This document shows positions 15,445 through 25,016 of a DNA stretch of 64,000 nt, in pieces. The stretch comes from a virus. The notes under the pieces are model-generated. The model ran no database searches, was not told where the DNA came from, and was given only the letters and a program-made list of their open reading frames with translations. The stretch is taken from positions 31,390 to 95,389 of IMG/VR virus record IMGVR_UViG_3300042389_000724. One strand, given 5' to 3'. The translations under genes and the position numbers were made by a program. Numbering within the stretch: the stretch's first letter is position 1; each line of letters opens with the position of its first letter.

Positions 15445-16248
15445 ATGGCAGATCAGCAGTGTCCATGTAAACAAAAATTGAGCGAAGGCGAAAAGGGTAT
15501 TCTCAATTTTGGATTGAGCAGCGAGATGCTTAAAAATCCAAATGCTGCTGCTATCGGATTAACACGGCAGTTGGGTGGCTCGAATGGAAATCGTCTTGCG
15601 ACTATAATCGGCAATGCTACAGCGGTTCCTCCCGTTTCGTATTCGCAGCAAATCGCTCCTCTGCTTCCGTCTCTGAATGCTCTGAAAGACAAAATAGATC
15701 AGCAATCTGGAATTGTTGATGTCTTCGAAGCAGAGTGCAACAGGATGACTGATCCGCGATATCTTACCAGCATCATAAGCAGCCTTTCTCTTTATGGAGA
15801 ATTGTCCTGTGCTTTGGGAATCGAAGGTCTTGATATTGGTGTTGGTCTTAATGTGGTCAATCAAAATGGTCAGTTGTCCATACAGGCAGCAGTTGCCGCA
15901 AATGTAAACCTAGAAAAGATACTGAATCAGTTTGATTCTGGTCTTGGAACCGATGTTGCTAGTGCTGTGCAGAGCCTACAGGCTGGATTAGATGGCGCGT
16001 TTGCTGCTATAGATCAGGTAAACGGTGCTATCAATGGTGTCATGGCTGAAGCAGCAGCAATACAAAACGCAGTCGCAGACTTTATTCAAAAATACACAAA
16101 CATTAGTTCGCTCGCCAGCCTGGTGGATACTGCAAGCACAGATCCTTGTTTTAAACTTGGATCTACTCTCAATGGTAGTCTTGTTAGTCCAGGATTCTTG
16201 AATGTTGTTCGGGGAGGAACACCGACAGGATTTGGAACAACAAGATGA
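15445..16248 (+). CDS. Conserved virion-type protein of the hub operon, unknown function
   Basis: A 267-residue protein. It begins with Cys-Pro-Cys at residues 6-8, then Lys/Glu-rich turns, and is mainly helical and Ala/Ile-rich from 75 to 240, with a long amphipathic stretch (VASAVQSLQAGLDGAFAAIDQV onward) that could form a coiled-coil. The C terminus is Gly/Thr-rich. It lies between PAAR and the GAF-like gene, with GGGG seven bases upstream and an ATGA overlap downstream. Similar proteins accompany gp5/PAAR genes in marine T4-like phages as far as I recall, but no function is known to me. Confidence 0.65.
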   Translation: MADQQCPCKQKLSEGEKGILNFGLSSEMLKNPNAAAIGLTRQLGGSNGNRLATIIGNATAVPPVSYSQQIAPLLPSLNALKDKIDQQSGIVDVFEAECNRMTDPRYLTSIISSLSLYGELSCALGIEGLDIGVGLNVVNQNGQLSIQAAVAANVNLEKILNQFDSGLGTDVASAVQSLQAGLDGAFAAIDQVNGAINGVMAEAAAIQNAVADFIQKYTNISSLASLVDTASTDPCFKLGSTLNGSLVSPGFLNVVRGGTPTGFGTTR

Positions 16249-16916
16249 TTTCCTCCGACAGCAACATCACCGAACTAAAGGATATCTCCCTTATGGTTGG
16301 AGAGATATTTGGTGTTTTTATTGTTGGGCTGGGTTTGGGGGCTTGGGGAATAATCAAGAAGCAAAACCTGAATTGGTCTTCTAGGTGGAAGGATGTAACG
16401 GAAAAGAGGTTTGTTCAGAAGCACACACAGATACATGAACTACTCACGGAGTTGAGGCTTACCTCTAGGTGCTGTCGGTGCTTGATTTTTCAATTTCACA
16501 ACGGCGGGTCTTTTGCCGATGGTAGTTCAATCAAGAGGTTTTCCGTAACCCACGAGTCGTGTGCCTCTGGGGTGGGAACTGTTATGCTTGACTCTCAAGA
16601 TGTGTTACTGACAAGGTATGCTGAATTGATACGAGTTTTAGAAGAACAACCTTCAAAAATTCTTTCGATTCGTGATGTTCCTTCTTCTGGATTCCGTTCT
16701 GGACTTGAGATAAATAGCGTAGATTACTTTACTCTGCTTCCTCTTAGATGTTCCGATGGTATTTCTCCTCTTGGTTTTGTGTGTTGTCAGTGGTGTTCTG
16801 GAGATGCACTAGATGATATTGAGAAAGAGGGTATTTCTCAAACGACTTTAGAGCAAGTGATCTCAGAGGCAGTAGAAAACATCAACGCACACATAAACTT
16901 CAAAAAGAACAAATAA
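16245..16916 (+). CDS. Membrane-anchored GAF-like domain protein in the baseplate operon
   Basis: A 223-residue protein. Residues about 14-37 form one hydrophobic segment rich in Gly, Val, Ile and Leu, preceded by an acidic N terminus, so it should be a membrane anchor. After a basic linker, residues 60-190 resemble a GAF-type sensory domain: CLIFQFHNGG, a KRFSVTHE strand, a long helix with YAELIRVLEE, then YFTLLPLRC and GFVCCQWCSG. It contains eight cysteines, several paired (CC at 84-85 and 186-187). It overlaps both neighbours, the 267-residue gene in ATGA and gp25 in TAATG, so it is translated with the baseplate. I cannot place its function; options are a membrane-side assembly scaffold, a lysis or superinfection factor, or a signal modulator. 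Confidence 0.65.
   Translation: MISSDSNITELKDISLMVGEIFGVFIVGLGLGAWGIIKKQNLNWSSRWKDVTEKRFVQKHTQIHELLTELRLTSRCCRCLIFQFHNGGSFADGSSIKRFSVTHESCASGVGTVMLDSQDVLLTRYAELIRVLEEQPSKILSIRDVPSSGFRSGLEINSVDYFTLLPLRCSDGISPLGFVCCQWCSGDALDDIEKEGISQTTLEQVISEAVENINAHINFKKNK
16709..16716 (+). promoter_or_regulatory. Possible internal late octamer GATAAATA inside the GAF-like gene
   Basis: GATAAATA, the same octamer as ahead of gp13 and gp26, lies 199 bases before the gp25 ATG within coding sequence. It may be an internal start for gp25 and gp6 or a chance match. Confidence 0.25.
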
Positions 16917-17323
16917 TGGCTCTACGCTTAACAGGAACATCCACATCGGTATACACGGACATAGATCCCATGTTTTCGAGGAATCCGAAAACTGGCGATC
17001 TTCTTCTTGTTCGTGACGATCAGGCGATACGAACTTCTTTGAAGAATCTACTCATGACTTCCTTTGGTGAACGGCTGTTTCAGCCGACCATAGGTGGATC
17101 TCTTCGTTCTCTGCTCTTTGAACCCATAGATGCAATCACGACTATGGAGATCAAAGACAGAATACTGAAAACTATATTGGATCATGAGCCAAGAGTTTCA
17201 AATGTTGTAGTTAGTATTAGTGCATCGGAAGATCAGAATGGCTACGGTGTTGAAATAGAGTATTCAATCGTTGCTGCTGGAAAAACTGATAGAGTGTCGG
17301 TTGTACTAGAAAGGGTGCGCTGA
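16916..17323 (+). CDS. 25: gp25-like baseplate wedge protein
   Basis: A 135-residue protein of the gp25-like family, almost the length of T4 gp25 (132). It has the family signatures TSFGERLFQPTIGGSLRSLLFEP at 43-66 and the conserved EPR in ILDHEPRV at about 92-99, followed by the typical VVVS strand pair. It forms part of the inner wedge and contacts the sheath start. Its ATG overlaps the stop of the GAF-like gene and no ribosome site is visible, so translation is probably coupled. It overlaps gp6 in TGATG. Confidence 0.95.
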   Translation: MALRLTGTSTSVYTDIDPMFSRNPKTGDLLLVRDDQAIRTSLKNLLMTSFGERLFQPTIGGSLRSLLFEPIDAITTMEIKDRILKTILDHEPRVSNVVVSISASEDQNGYGVEIEYSIVAAGKTDRVSVVLERVR

Positions 17324-19143
17324 TGTCCACTAACAATAACAACTTTAATATCATAGGACTTGATTTCGATGAAGCCAAGGCTTCTCTCAAGGCTTTCTTG
17401 CAGTCGCAGGATACACTCAAAGACTACAATTTTGACGGATCGGTATTGAGCACTATTCTTGATGTGTTGGCTTACAACACACACTATCAGGCATTTTATG
17501 CCAACATGGTAGCAAACGAAATGTTCTTGGACAGCGCAGTGCTTCGTCCTTCTGTGGTATCTCATGCAAAAACTCTTGGATATGTTCCTTCTTCTCGTAG
17601 AGCATCAAAGGCAGTTCTTACGGTGGATGCGCCTGGAGCAACGGACTCAACATATCTTGCTCGGGGAACTGAATTTGTAGGTACTAATGCTGCTGGAACT
17701 CAATACCGATTTGTTTTGCTTGATACGGTGTATGCAAATTCTACTACGGATAAATTTGAAGAAATTGAAGTGTATGAGGGGACTCTACGCAGGATGAGTT
17801 ATGTTTATGATCCGACAAAAAAGAGCGGATCGGTTCTACTCATACCAAACAACAAGATAGACACCACCACAATTAGAGTTCGAATCAAGAACTCTGCCAC
17901 AGACAGCACTGGAATTGGTGATGCATGGACTTATTCGGATTCATACATCGACCTGACTCCAACATCCAAGGTGTATTTTCTTCAAGAAAAAGAAACGGGT
18001 ATGTACGAACTGTATTTCGGGGACAACTTCCTTGGAATGCAGCCGCAGTCTGGTAGCATTGTTATAGTGGAATACTTGGAAACCAACGCTGACGAGGCAA
18101 ATGCCATCAGCAGATTTAGCACTGCGGTAAATGGTCTGCAAACCATTACTGTTGTGTCTTCTTCTTCTGGTGGAGTTGCCGAAGAAAGTGTTTCCAAGAT
18201 CAAATTTTTAGCCCCGAAGTATTACACAGCACAAAGCCGAGCAGTGACGGAAAACGATTACAAAGTAATGGTTTTGCGTGAGTATCCTAGTGCTAATTCT
18301 GTCTTTGTTTATGGAGGCGAAGATGTTGATCCGCCTCAGTATGGAAAGGTGTTTATTGCAATCAAACCTAGCACTGGTTCTGCGCTTACAAGCCAAGAAA
18401 AGATTTCTCTTGTAAAGCGTCTACGAGAAAATCGTTCTGTTGTTACCGTTACTCCAGAAATAGTAGATCCTGATTACATTGATCTAGTGATTGATTCTAT
18501 CGTGACATTCGATCCGTCTTTGACTAGCATCGGTGCAGGAACACTCAAGAGCATTATCGTGGCGTATTTGTACACATACTCTGCTTCTGTTTTGGAGTCC
18601 TTTGGATCTAATTTCTACTTGTCCAAGATCATTCAGGGCATCAATGGATTGAATGCGGGTATAATCAGCAACCAAACTACTGTGAAAATGAGAAAGACGA
18701 TTAATCTTTCTAGGCTTCTAGTCACAAAGGGGTTCAGCATTGACTTCAAAAATCCGATCAATCGGGTGAGTCACATGGAATCGGATATGCCGACACTTTC
18801 TAGTAGCCTGTTTTCACACAAAGATGTTTTTGGTGTCGTATACAACAATGTTAGTGCAGTGGACAATAGTGACGGAAGAATAGATTTGGTCAGGATTGAT
18901 GAAGAAGGAATGTCTAAACTCGTGTATCAAAACATAGGAAGCGTTGATTACGAAAAGGGAATCGTTCGCTTCAATACTAATTTCTCACCAACCAGCAGCG
19001 ATATTTTCTTGACCGTAACCGTAGAACCCCAAAACGATGATTTGTTTGTTTTCGAGAACAAGATGTTCCGTATCAGCAGAGCATATTCGGATTCGATTTC
19101 TGTTGACCTGACTACACAGAGCAATCGCAAGAAGGCACTATAA
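17323..19143 (+). CDS. 6: gp6-like baseplate wedge protein
   Basis: A 606-residue protein, near T4 gp6 (660). Clear family features are the N-terminal FDEAKASLKAFLQSQDTLKDYNFDGSVLSTILDVLAYNTHY-type block (gp6/J-like), ANMVANEMFLDSAVLRPSVVSHAK, LGYVPSSRRASKA, and the central SRAVTENDYKVMVLREYP followed by GGEDVDPPQYGKVFIAIKP. gp6 forms the continuous ring that carries the conformational switch of the baseplate. AAGGG lies seven bases before the ATG. It directly precedes the giant gp7-like gene. Confidence 0.95.
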   Translation: MSTNNNNFNIIGLDFDEAKASLKAFLQSQDTLKDYNFDGSVLSTILDVLAYNTHYQAFYANMVANEMFLDSAVLRPSVVSHAKTLGYVPSSRRASKAVLTVDAPGATDSTYLARGTEFVGTNAAGTQYRFVLLDTVYANSTTDKFEEIEVYEGTLRRMSYVYDPTKKSGSVLLIPNNKIDTTTIRVRIKNSATDSTGIGDAWTYSDSYIDLTPTSKVYFLQEKETGMYELYFGDNFLGMQPQSGSIVIVEYLETNADEANAISRFSTAVNGLQTITVVSSSSGGVAEESVSKIKFLAPKYYTAQSRAVTENDYKVMVLREYPSANSVFVYGGEDVDPPQYGKVFIAIKPSTGSALTSQEKISLVKRLRENRSVVTVTPEIVDPDYIDLVIDSIVTFDPSLTSIGAGTLKSIIVAYLYTYSASVLESFGSNFYLSKIIQGINGLNAGIISNQTTVKMRKTINLSRLLVTKGFSIDFKNPINRVSHMESDMPTLSSSLFSHKDVFGVVYNNVSAVDNSDGRIDLVRIDEEGMSKLVYQNIGSVDYEKGIVRFNTNFSPTSSDIFLTVTVEPQNDDLFVFENKMFRISRAYSDSISVDLTTQSNRKKAL

Positions 19144-19145
19144 TC

Positions 19146-22100
19146 ATGAGTGTAAGCAACATCATACTAAACACGAATGAGGAGACACTTGAAAACATAC
19201 TGTCTCCTTTTATAGAACAACAGTTTCCGCAGTTTGTTCGCACAGATCACAGAAAATTGGTTTTGTTTGTCAAGGCTTACTACGAGTGGTTGGAAAAGCA
19301 GGGCAATCCTGGATTTGTTGTTTCTCATCTTGATGAAGTTGCGGACATAGACGGCAACCTCGAACAGTTTTTTGATCATTTCAAACACACATATCTTGAG
19401 GGTTTTCCAGAACTACTTGCTACCACGGTCACGGGTAACAAACCGAACAAGAAAACTCTGCTCAAGAAGATCAGAGATTTTTACGGAAACAAAGGAACCG
19501 AGAGTGCGTATAAATTCTTGTTCAAGTTGCTGTATGACAGTGATTTGGAAATCTACTATCCTAACCGAGACATCCTAAAGGCATCGGATGGTATTTGGGT
19601 TGAGCCTTGTTCGATCAAGACAACTTCTGTGTCTGGTGCTGCTTTGTTCGGTGTTGAAGGTGGAAACATTTTGCAGTACACCGATGGAACTCTCACAGGC
19701 AGCGCATTCATTGAATCTGTAGTTCAATACGAATTCAGCGGATATTCTGTTACCGAATTTTTCATCAAAGATATCAACGGATCATTCGTTTCAAATCAAC
19801 AGGTAGTGCTTCAAAAAAATGCATTAGAGTACAGAGAGAATGCTTATTCGGTTTTGGGTGATTTCTTTGTTGAACTGCCAGGAGAAAATTACTCTATTGG
19901 TGATCGTGTGGTTGTGTATGATGATCGCGGAGTTGGTTTTTTGGCAAAGGTCGATCAGGTTGGATTGTTTGGAAATATCAAAAGACTCGGAATCATTAGT
20001 TCGGGTATCAACTATCCTACCAATATTGTTGTAGACATATTCAACGAACGCGGAGAACGAACCGCAAAAGTTCAAGCACTTGCTACTGCTGTTACAAAGT
20101 ATCCAGGATATTTTTCTGGAAACAGTGGTAAGATATCTTCAAACAAGCGTGTTCAAGACGGTAATTACTATCAGCCGTTTTCTTATGAATTGAGGGGTTC
20201 GGTGTCTTTAGACACCTACTTTGAGACTTTGAAATCCATTATTCACCCAGCAGGCATGAAAATGTTTGGGTCTATCTTGGTCAATGAAGTCCTGAAATCT
20301 TCTGCATATTCGTCTGCACAGGTAACGGTGTCTGAAACACCACTGATCGGTAGATATACCCCGTATACGCTTCGAACATTCAATGATTTGCGAGACAGTT
20401 ACTTTTTGCCTAATCAGGTTACTGGTTCCACCCTACAGGTTTGGTTGAGTGCCTACAACATTGATGGGTTTACTAGCACGGGCGTTACGAATGGCGTGTT
20501 TCAACTTTTTGGCAATAAAAAAGATGCTTACGGAATACGGTATTGGAGAAGCATCAATAATGGAATCACATTTGAGCCAGCAAATGCAACAGGTGTTTTC
20601 AATCAAGCAGAATCGGCACCGAGTTCCACTATTTGGCTTACTCCAAGACTGAAGGAGAATGCTGTTTCTACTCACAGCACGGTTGACATAAGACCATCCG
20701 ATTCCACATCTGAAATTTCTACTGGCAGCGGAAATGCTCGCTCTCTTGGTTTTGCTGCTTCTTCTGAGAGACTTTCCACACTAGGACTAACAATGTCTCG
20801 TTCATACTTCGTGGTCTTTAAGCCTAGAAGTGTTGGAGTGATTGGAAATCTGGGACTAGCCAGTTCAGAAACTCAGCAATGGCTATTGGGCGACGCTGGA
20901 GCATATCACGGAATTCTGCTTGGACGGACAGGTCCTTCCACAGATACTGCTCTGAAAGCCATAGCGTTTCAGTGGAACAGTGGTTCAAATAGACCATCGG
21001 TTACAGTACCAATCGGAAAAACTGGTGAATGGAAGTTGCTTGTAAACACATATGACCGAAACCCCGTAAGCGGAAACGGTCCTCTGTCGCTCTTTTTTAA
21101 TGGAGTGTGTGCTGGAACCGTAGCAAACGCAGTTCCTATTGCGGCGGCTGTACAGAATGCGGGTGCCACATTTGGAGTTGGTTGTGTAAACAATTCTATC
21201 ACCAGACAATTCGATGGAGAAATAGCAGAAGTTCTACTGTATCAGGGTGATGTTGGTCAACTGAACCGACAAAAAATAGAAGGATATCTTGCCCACAAAT
21301 ATGGTATATCCTCTGTTCTTCCGTCTACTCACCCGTACAAGTCTGCACCGCCAGGTGGATCGTTTGCTTCTGGTAAATGGTATGGAACCACTGGAGATTA
21401 CTATCCAAACGGATACAATCCATACATTGGTTCGACTTCCGATGTCGGTGTCGATGGACTCACAGCACCACCTGGTTCTGTATTCATCCGCAAATATGCA
21501 GGATACACATATACGGTTGCTCCTGAACTTGGAGTCACAAGCCACTCTCCTCTTGGCTCTCCGCTTGGCGGAATCACTTCTTGGCGTAGAAGGAAAGAAG
21601 TGAACAACGACATTTCGCAGATGAGTGGATTGGTGTTGTGGTTGAAGCCAGAAAACATTGGAGTGTGTGGATCTTTTGTCAACGGAGCAAGCATGGATGT
21701 GTGGAGAGATGCCTCTCCCTCTTCTAATGATGCAGTTCCACCAACATGGAATCGTTGGAATGGTATTGCTCACATAACAAAAACATCGGATGCAGCAAGC
21801 GATTGGGCGATGCAATCATATGCGGGCAACGCTCCCATCACTAAACTGTCGTTTTTGCTTAATGGATTGTGTGGAGGATACACTAAAGGTAGACTCTTGA
21901 TGGCTGGTTTGAATCAGAGTGGGGACATTGCCAATGCAAGTTATGCTGGAATTGATTATGCGTGGTATTCTGTTGGACCATATAGTACTGCTTTAACCCA
22001 GCAGCGAACTATGAGAATTTATGAGTCTGGAACCAACATTGGCATAATCATGAATGCTGGAAATGATATTTCTGCATACGATGATGTTGTTTTTGATGTT

Positions 22101-25001
22101 GAGTATGAAGAGCCTTATATCGTGTATAGAGCCGATGGTGTTGAAAAGCGCAAAGTGTTTTCTGGTTACGGCAAGCAGTTTTATTTTGATTCTTCTTTCA
22201 ATGCGACAACATCAACGGGTATTGAAAAGGGACACTCTATCACGATCAAGGAGATGAGTTATCGCGGTATACCCGTTGTGCCTGCATTCACCAACACTAC
22301 AGGAATAGAGACAAGAAATTACGCTGGTAGCACACTGGATCATCTCCGTCCAGTGATACAGTTTGCTTCTGCTGCTGGTGCAACTGGAATCAGTTTCAAC
22401 GGAGGGGTGATTTATTCTCCGAACAGTGTTTGGGGAGGTCAGACTCTTCTGGCAGATTCTATTGATTTCGGAAAAACCTTCGGCACAGGAACCACCGCAA
22501 GTAAAATACTGACGGGTCAGCACTTCTATCTCAGAACACCCCTAAAACTTTCTGAAGACGCTGATGTGTTCATGGTTTTCCGTAACACGGGAGAAACATG
22601 GGACAAGGGAGTTGGATTTGTTTGCTCTGAAGATGATTTGAGAAATCCTATCAACGACTCTGTGATTTTCCACAGATCATACAATTCAATTGATTCGGAT
22701 CTTTCAAAGCAAGCACTAGGAACCGTTTCGTCGTATTACAAGGTGACACCTGGCGGGACGATATTGTATCCGAGCAACACCCCAACTGGTCTTGTTGGAT
22801 TCCGCCCCGCTGGTGGAAGAACCGACTTGCAGTTGAACACCGTTGCATACGATCCTCATGTTTCTGGCGCTTGTTTGGGAACAGTGGTTGGGGAGTGGAG
22901 AAGAGGAGCGGACAACAAAATCGAGTCTTTCTTGAACGGAGATTTGTCAACCAACGAATCCAAGATTACTGGAAGGAAGATAGCCTCTACCAATTTCCTT
23001 GGTGGAGATGGATATGTTATTCGTAATGGTCTTCTTACCGAACTGGATGGAGTCACTTCGAATACTAGAAATCTTATTGCTGACTACGAAAACAATCTGC
23101 TTGCCCCGTATATTTCTGCGTGGCAACCAACTCCTGTGAACTGGTTGAATGAAACTCTTACTTGGACGGGAGATGGAACAGGAACATTTACGGCTGTTGA
23201 TGTCACTGATCAGTATGATCGTTACGGTTTGATTCCCGCTACCCGTTACGGAATGAATCAAACTTATGAGATTCGTCCCAAATCATCCAACAACGCTTAT
23301 TTGCAGTCGAACAACGACTGGATTGCTGGTTTCAATGCAAATGTGTGGACTTTCAATGTTTGGGTGAAGAGAATAGATGAAGTGGATCTTCCTGGTTCTA
23401 TGGGTGTGTATGTCTACTCTCATGGAGTTGTTAGTGGCGCAGCAGTCACTCCTGTAAAAGAACAAAACGGTTGGCACAGACTGTCTCTGACAAGAACTGG
23501 TGGAGCGTATTCAGCGACAAATACGAATTGGGCTACTTCTGCGTCTCTTGTTGGAGTCTCTGGTCTACCAGCAGGAATAACTCTTCTTTTTAGCAACCCA
23601 CAGTTGCTAAGTACAGGAACTGTTGCGGGTCAGTACTATTCTTCTAGTCTTGCTTCTAATGGCAGCAGCACTCCTGCAATATTCTCTAGTTTGCACAGTC
23701 ACCTCAATCTACCCACTGGATGGTCTGCATCTGGACCAATAGGAAATCATGAGATAGTGCATGGCTCTGACACAGAAGGATCAAACTTCAATCTCATATG
23801 GAGACTAAAGAATAGAGTGGGTGCAACAGCAGAACGAGGAGTTACAACTGGATTCCATAGTCCTCTTGTTTCTGTTGACAGAACAAAGACCTATAGAATT
23901 TCTACATGGGTTCGAAGAGTAAACACCACTTCGGATAGTGGAACCGTGCTTTTTGGAATCACTTTTGCTGGATTGAGTCCCATCACGACAAAGAGTGGTT
24001 CTGGTTTCTCTTTCGGAAACCAATACGAACCATATGCAATTGCATCCACATCTCACGAAACTGTTGGTGGTGGGGATTGGAACTTGTATGTTGCTCATAT
24101 TCATCCACACGGAAGTGCTATAGGTGAAAATCACTACGATACTGGACGATACCTATTTGATGTTGCATCAGCCAAAGGTATAAGTGCATCTCCTGAACCC
24201 GAAATTCTTGAGGATCTTGTTTGGGGAAGCGACACTTCTTCTGTTGGTGTTTCTTGTCTTGTTAGCGGAGCAGGCAACAAGAATTTGGAATTGTATTTCA
24301 CCCAACCAAGAATAGAACTGGTGGACGGAGCCGAGATATTTGTGAACGAATTGGTGAGTGCAAAAAACAGAAATTGGGAGGGGACTGGACTTGTTGGTGA
24401 TGATCCATATCTTTACAATGGAACCTATCCGTCTTCACAATTCGATGGTGTTTTGCAGTTTGATGGCAAGAACACAAAGGTACTGACTACCGATTTGCAA
24501 CAACTCACTGCAAACAGTTCATTCGAGTGTTGGGTTCGTTGTGATGAAATAGTGAATTACTACAATATGTTTGCGGGTTATTATGTTCCGTACATTGCAC
24601 TTTCATCCCCATCCGCTGGTAAGATCAGACCGAATGTGTGGAATAATTTTGGGGGTGTAGGCAAGAGTATCAGTACTCCATTGTTGTATGACATAAATCA
24701 GTGGCTTCACTTCGTGTATATCCAAGACTACGATGGATCAGCCAACACAAAGGCAAAAATATACATCAATGGATCAAAGACTATTGAAACTATATTTGCA
24801 GGCGCACCAAGATCAGTCAAAGACAATCCACTGACAATTGGTGATGGAGGATCAGCACGGGACTTCTTTGCCACAGGATTCCGTACATCGTGGTATCCGT
24901 TCAAAGGAAAAGTGTCTAATGTTCGTGTATACAATCGTGTATTGGCTGATGAAGAAGTCTTGCAAAACTTCAATTCTCTGAGAAACCGTTTCGGTGTGTA
25001 A
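19146..25001 (+). CDS. Giant gp7-position baseplate wedge protein with LamG/CBM-like modules
   Basis: A 1951-residue protein at the gene 7 position (T4 gp7 has about 1030). The N-terminal 150 residues carry a wedge-type domain (FPQFVRTDHRKL, KAYYEWLEKQGNP, KKIRDFYGNKGTESAYKFLFKLLYD). Inserted modules follow: a ConA/LamG-like domain at about 500-735 ending EVLLYQGDVGQLNRQKIEGYLAHKYG; a second LamG-like start at about 825 (GLVLWLKPE, WRDASPSSNDA); a third at about 1095-1260; a CBM-like strand set at about 1400-1450 (WTFNVWVKR); and a final LamG domain at about 1790-1945 (FECWVRCDE, WLHFVYIQDYDG, KIYINGSK, GKVSNVRVYNRVLADEE). The modules would decorate the baseplate rim and may bind glycans. No good ribosome site precedes the ATG, suggesting coupling to gp6. 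Confidence 0.78.
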   Translation: MSVSNIILNTNEETLENILSPFIEQQFPQFVRTDHRKLVLFVKAYYEWLEKQGNPGFVVSHLDEVADIDGNLEQFFDHFKHTYLEGFPELLATTVTGNKPNKKTLLKKIRDFYGNKGTESAYKFLFKLLYDSDLEIYYPNRDILKASDGIWVEPCSIKTTSVSGAALFGVEGGNILQYTDGTLTGSAFIESVVQYEFSGYSVTEFFIKDINGSFVSNQQVVLQKNALEYRENAYSVLGDFFVELPGENYSIGDRVVVYDDRGVGFLAKVDQVGLFGNIKRLGIISSGINYPTNIVVDIFNERGERTAKVQALATAVTKYPGYFSGNSGKISSNKRVQDGNYYQPFSYELRGSVSLDTYFETLKSIIHPAGMKMFGSILVNEVLKSSAYSSAQVTVSETPLIGRYTPYTLRTFNDLRDSYFLPNQVTGSTLQVWLSAYNIDGFTSTGVTNGVFQLFGNKKDAYGIRYWRSINNGITFEPANATGVFNQAESAPSSTIWLTPRLKENAVSTHSTVDIRPSDSTSEISTGSGNARSLGFAASSERLSTLGLTMSRSYFVVFKPRSVGVIGNLGLASSETQQWLLGDAGAYHGILLGRTGPSTDTALKAIAFQWNSGSNRPSVTVPIGKTGEWKLLVNTYDRNPVSGNGPLSLFFNGVCAGTVANAVPIAAAVQNAGATFGVGCVNNSITRQFDGEIAEVLLYQGDVGQLNRQKIEGYLAHKYGISSVLPSTHPYKSAPPGGSFASGKWYGTTGDYYPNGYNPYIGSTSDVGVDGLTAPPGSVFIRKYAGYTYTVAPELGVTSHSPLGSPLGGITSWRRRKEVNNDISQMSGLVLWLKPENIGVCGSFVNGASMDVWRDASPSSNDAVPPTWNRWNGIAHITKTSDAASDWAMQSYAGNAPITKLSFLLNGLCGGYTKGRLLMAGLNQSGDIANASYAGIDYAWYSVGPYSTALTQQRTMRIYESGTNIGIIMNAGNDISAYDDVVFDVEYEEPYIVYRADGVEKRKVFSGYGKQFYFDSSFNATTSTGIEKGHSITIKEMSYRGIPVVPAFTNTTGIETRNYAGSTLDHLRPVIQFASAAGATGISFNGGVIYSPNSVWGGQTLLADSIDFGKTFGTGTTASKILTGQHFYLRTPLKLSEDADVFMVFRNTGETWDKGVGFVCSEDDLRNPINDSVIFHRSYNSIDSDLSKQALGTVSSYYKVTPGGTILYPSNTPTGLVGFRPAGGRTDLQLNTVAYDPHVSGACLGTVVGEWRRGADNKIESFLNGDLSTNESKITGRKIASTNFLGGDGYVIRNGLLTELDGVTSNTRNLIADYENNLLAPYISAWQPTPVNWLNETLTWTGDGTGTFTAVDVTDQYDRYGLIPATRYGMNQTYEIRPKSSNNAYLQSNNDWIAGFNANVWTFNVWVKRIDEVDLPGSMGVYVYSHGVVSGAAVTPVKEQNGWHRLSLTRTGGAYSATNTNWATSASLVGVSGLPAGITLLFSNPQLLSTGTVAGQYYSSSLASNGSSTPAIFSSLHSHLNLPTGWSASGPIGNHEIVHGSDTEGSNFNLIWRLKNRVGATAERGVTTGFHSPLVSVDRTKTYRISTWVRRVNTTSDSGTVLFGITFAGLSPITTKSGSGFSFGNQYEPYAIASTSHETVGGGDWNLYVAHIHPHGSAIGENHYDTGRYLFDVASAKGISASPEPEILEDLVWGSDTSSVGVSCLVSGAGNKNLELYFTQPRIELVDGAEIFVNELVSAKNRNWEGTGLVGDDPYLYNGTYPSSQFDGVLQFDGKNTKVLTTDLQQLTANSSFECWVRCDEIVNYYNMFAGYYVPYIALSSPSAGKIRPNVWNNFGGVGKSISTPLLYDINQWLHFVYIQDYDGSANTKAKIYINGSKTIETIFAGAPRSVKDNPLTIGDGGSARDFFATGFRTSWYPFKGKVSNVRVYNRVLADEEVLQNFNSLRNRFGV

Positions 25002-25016
25002 ACGAAAGGCGCAACC

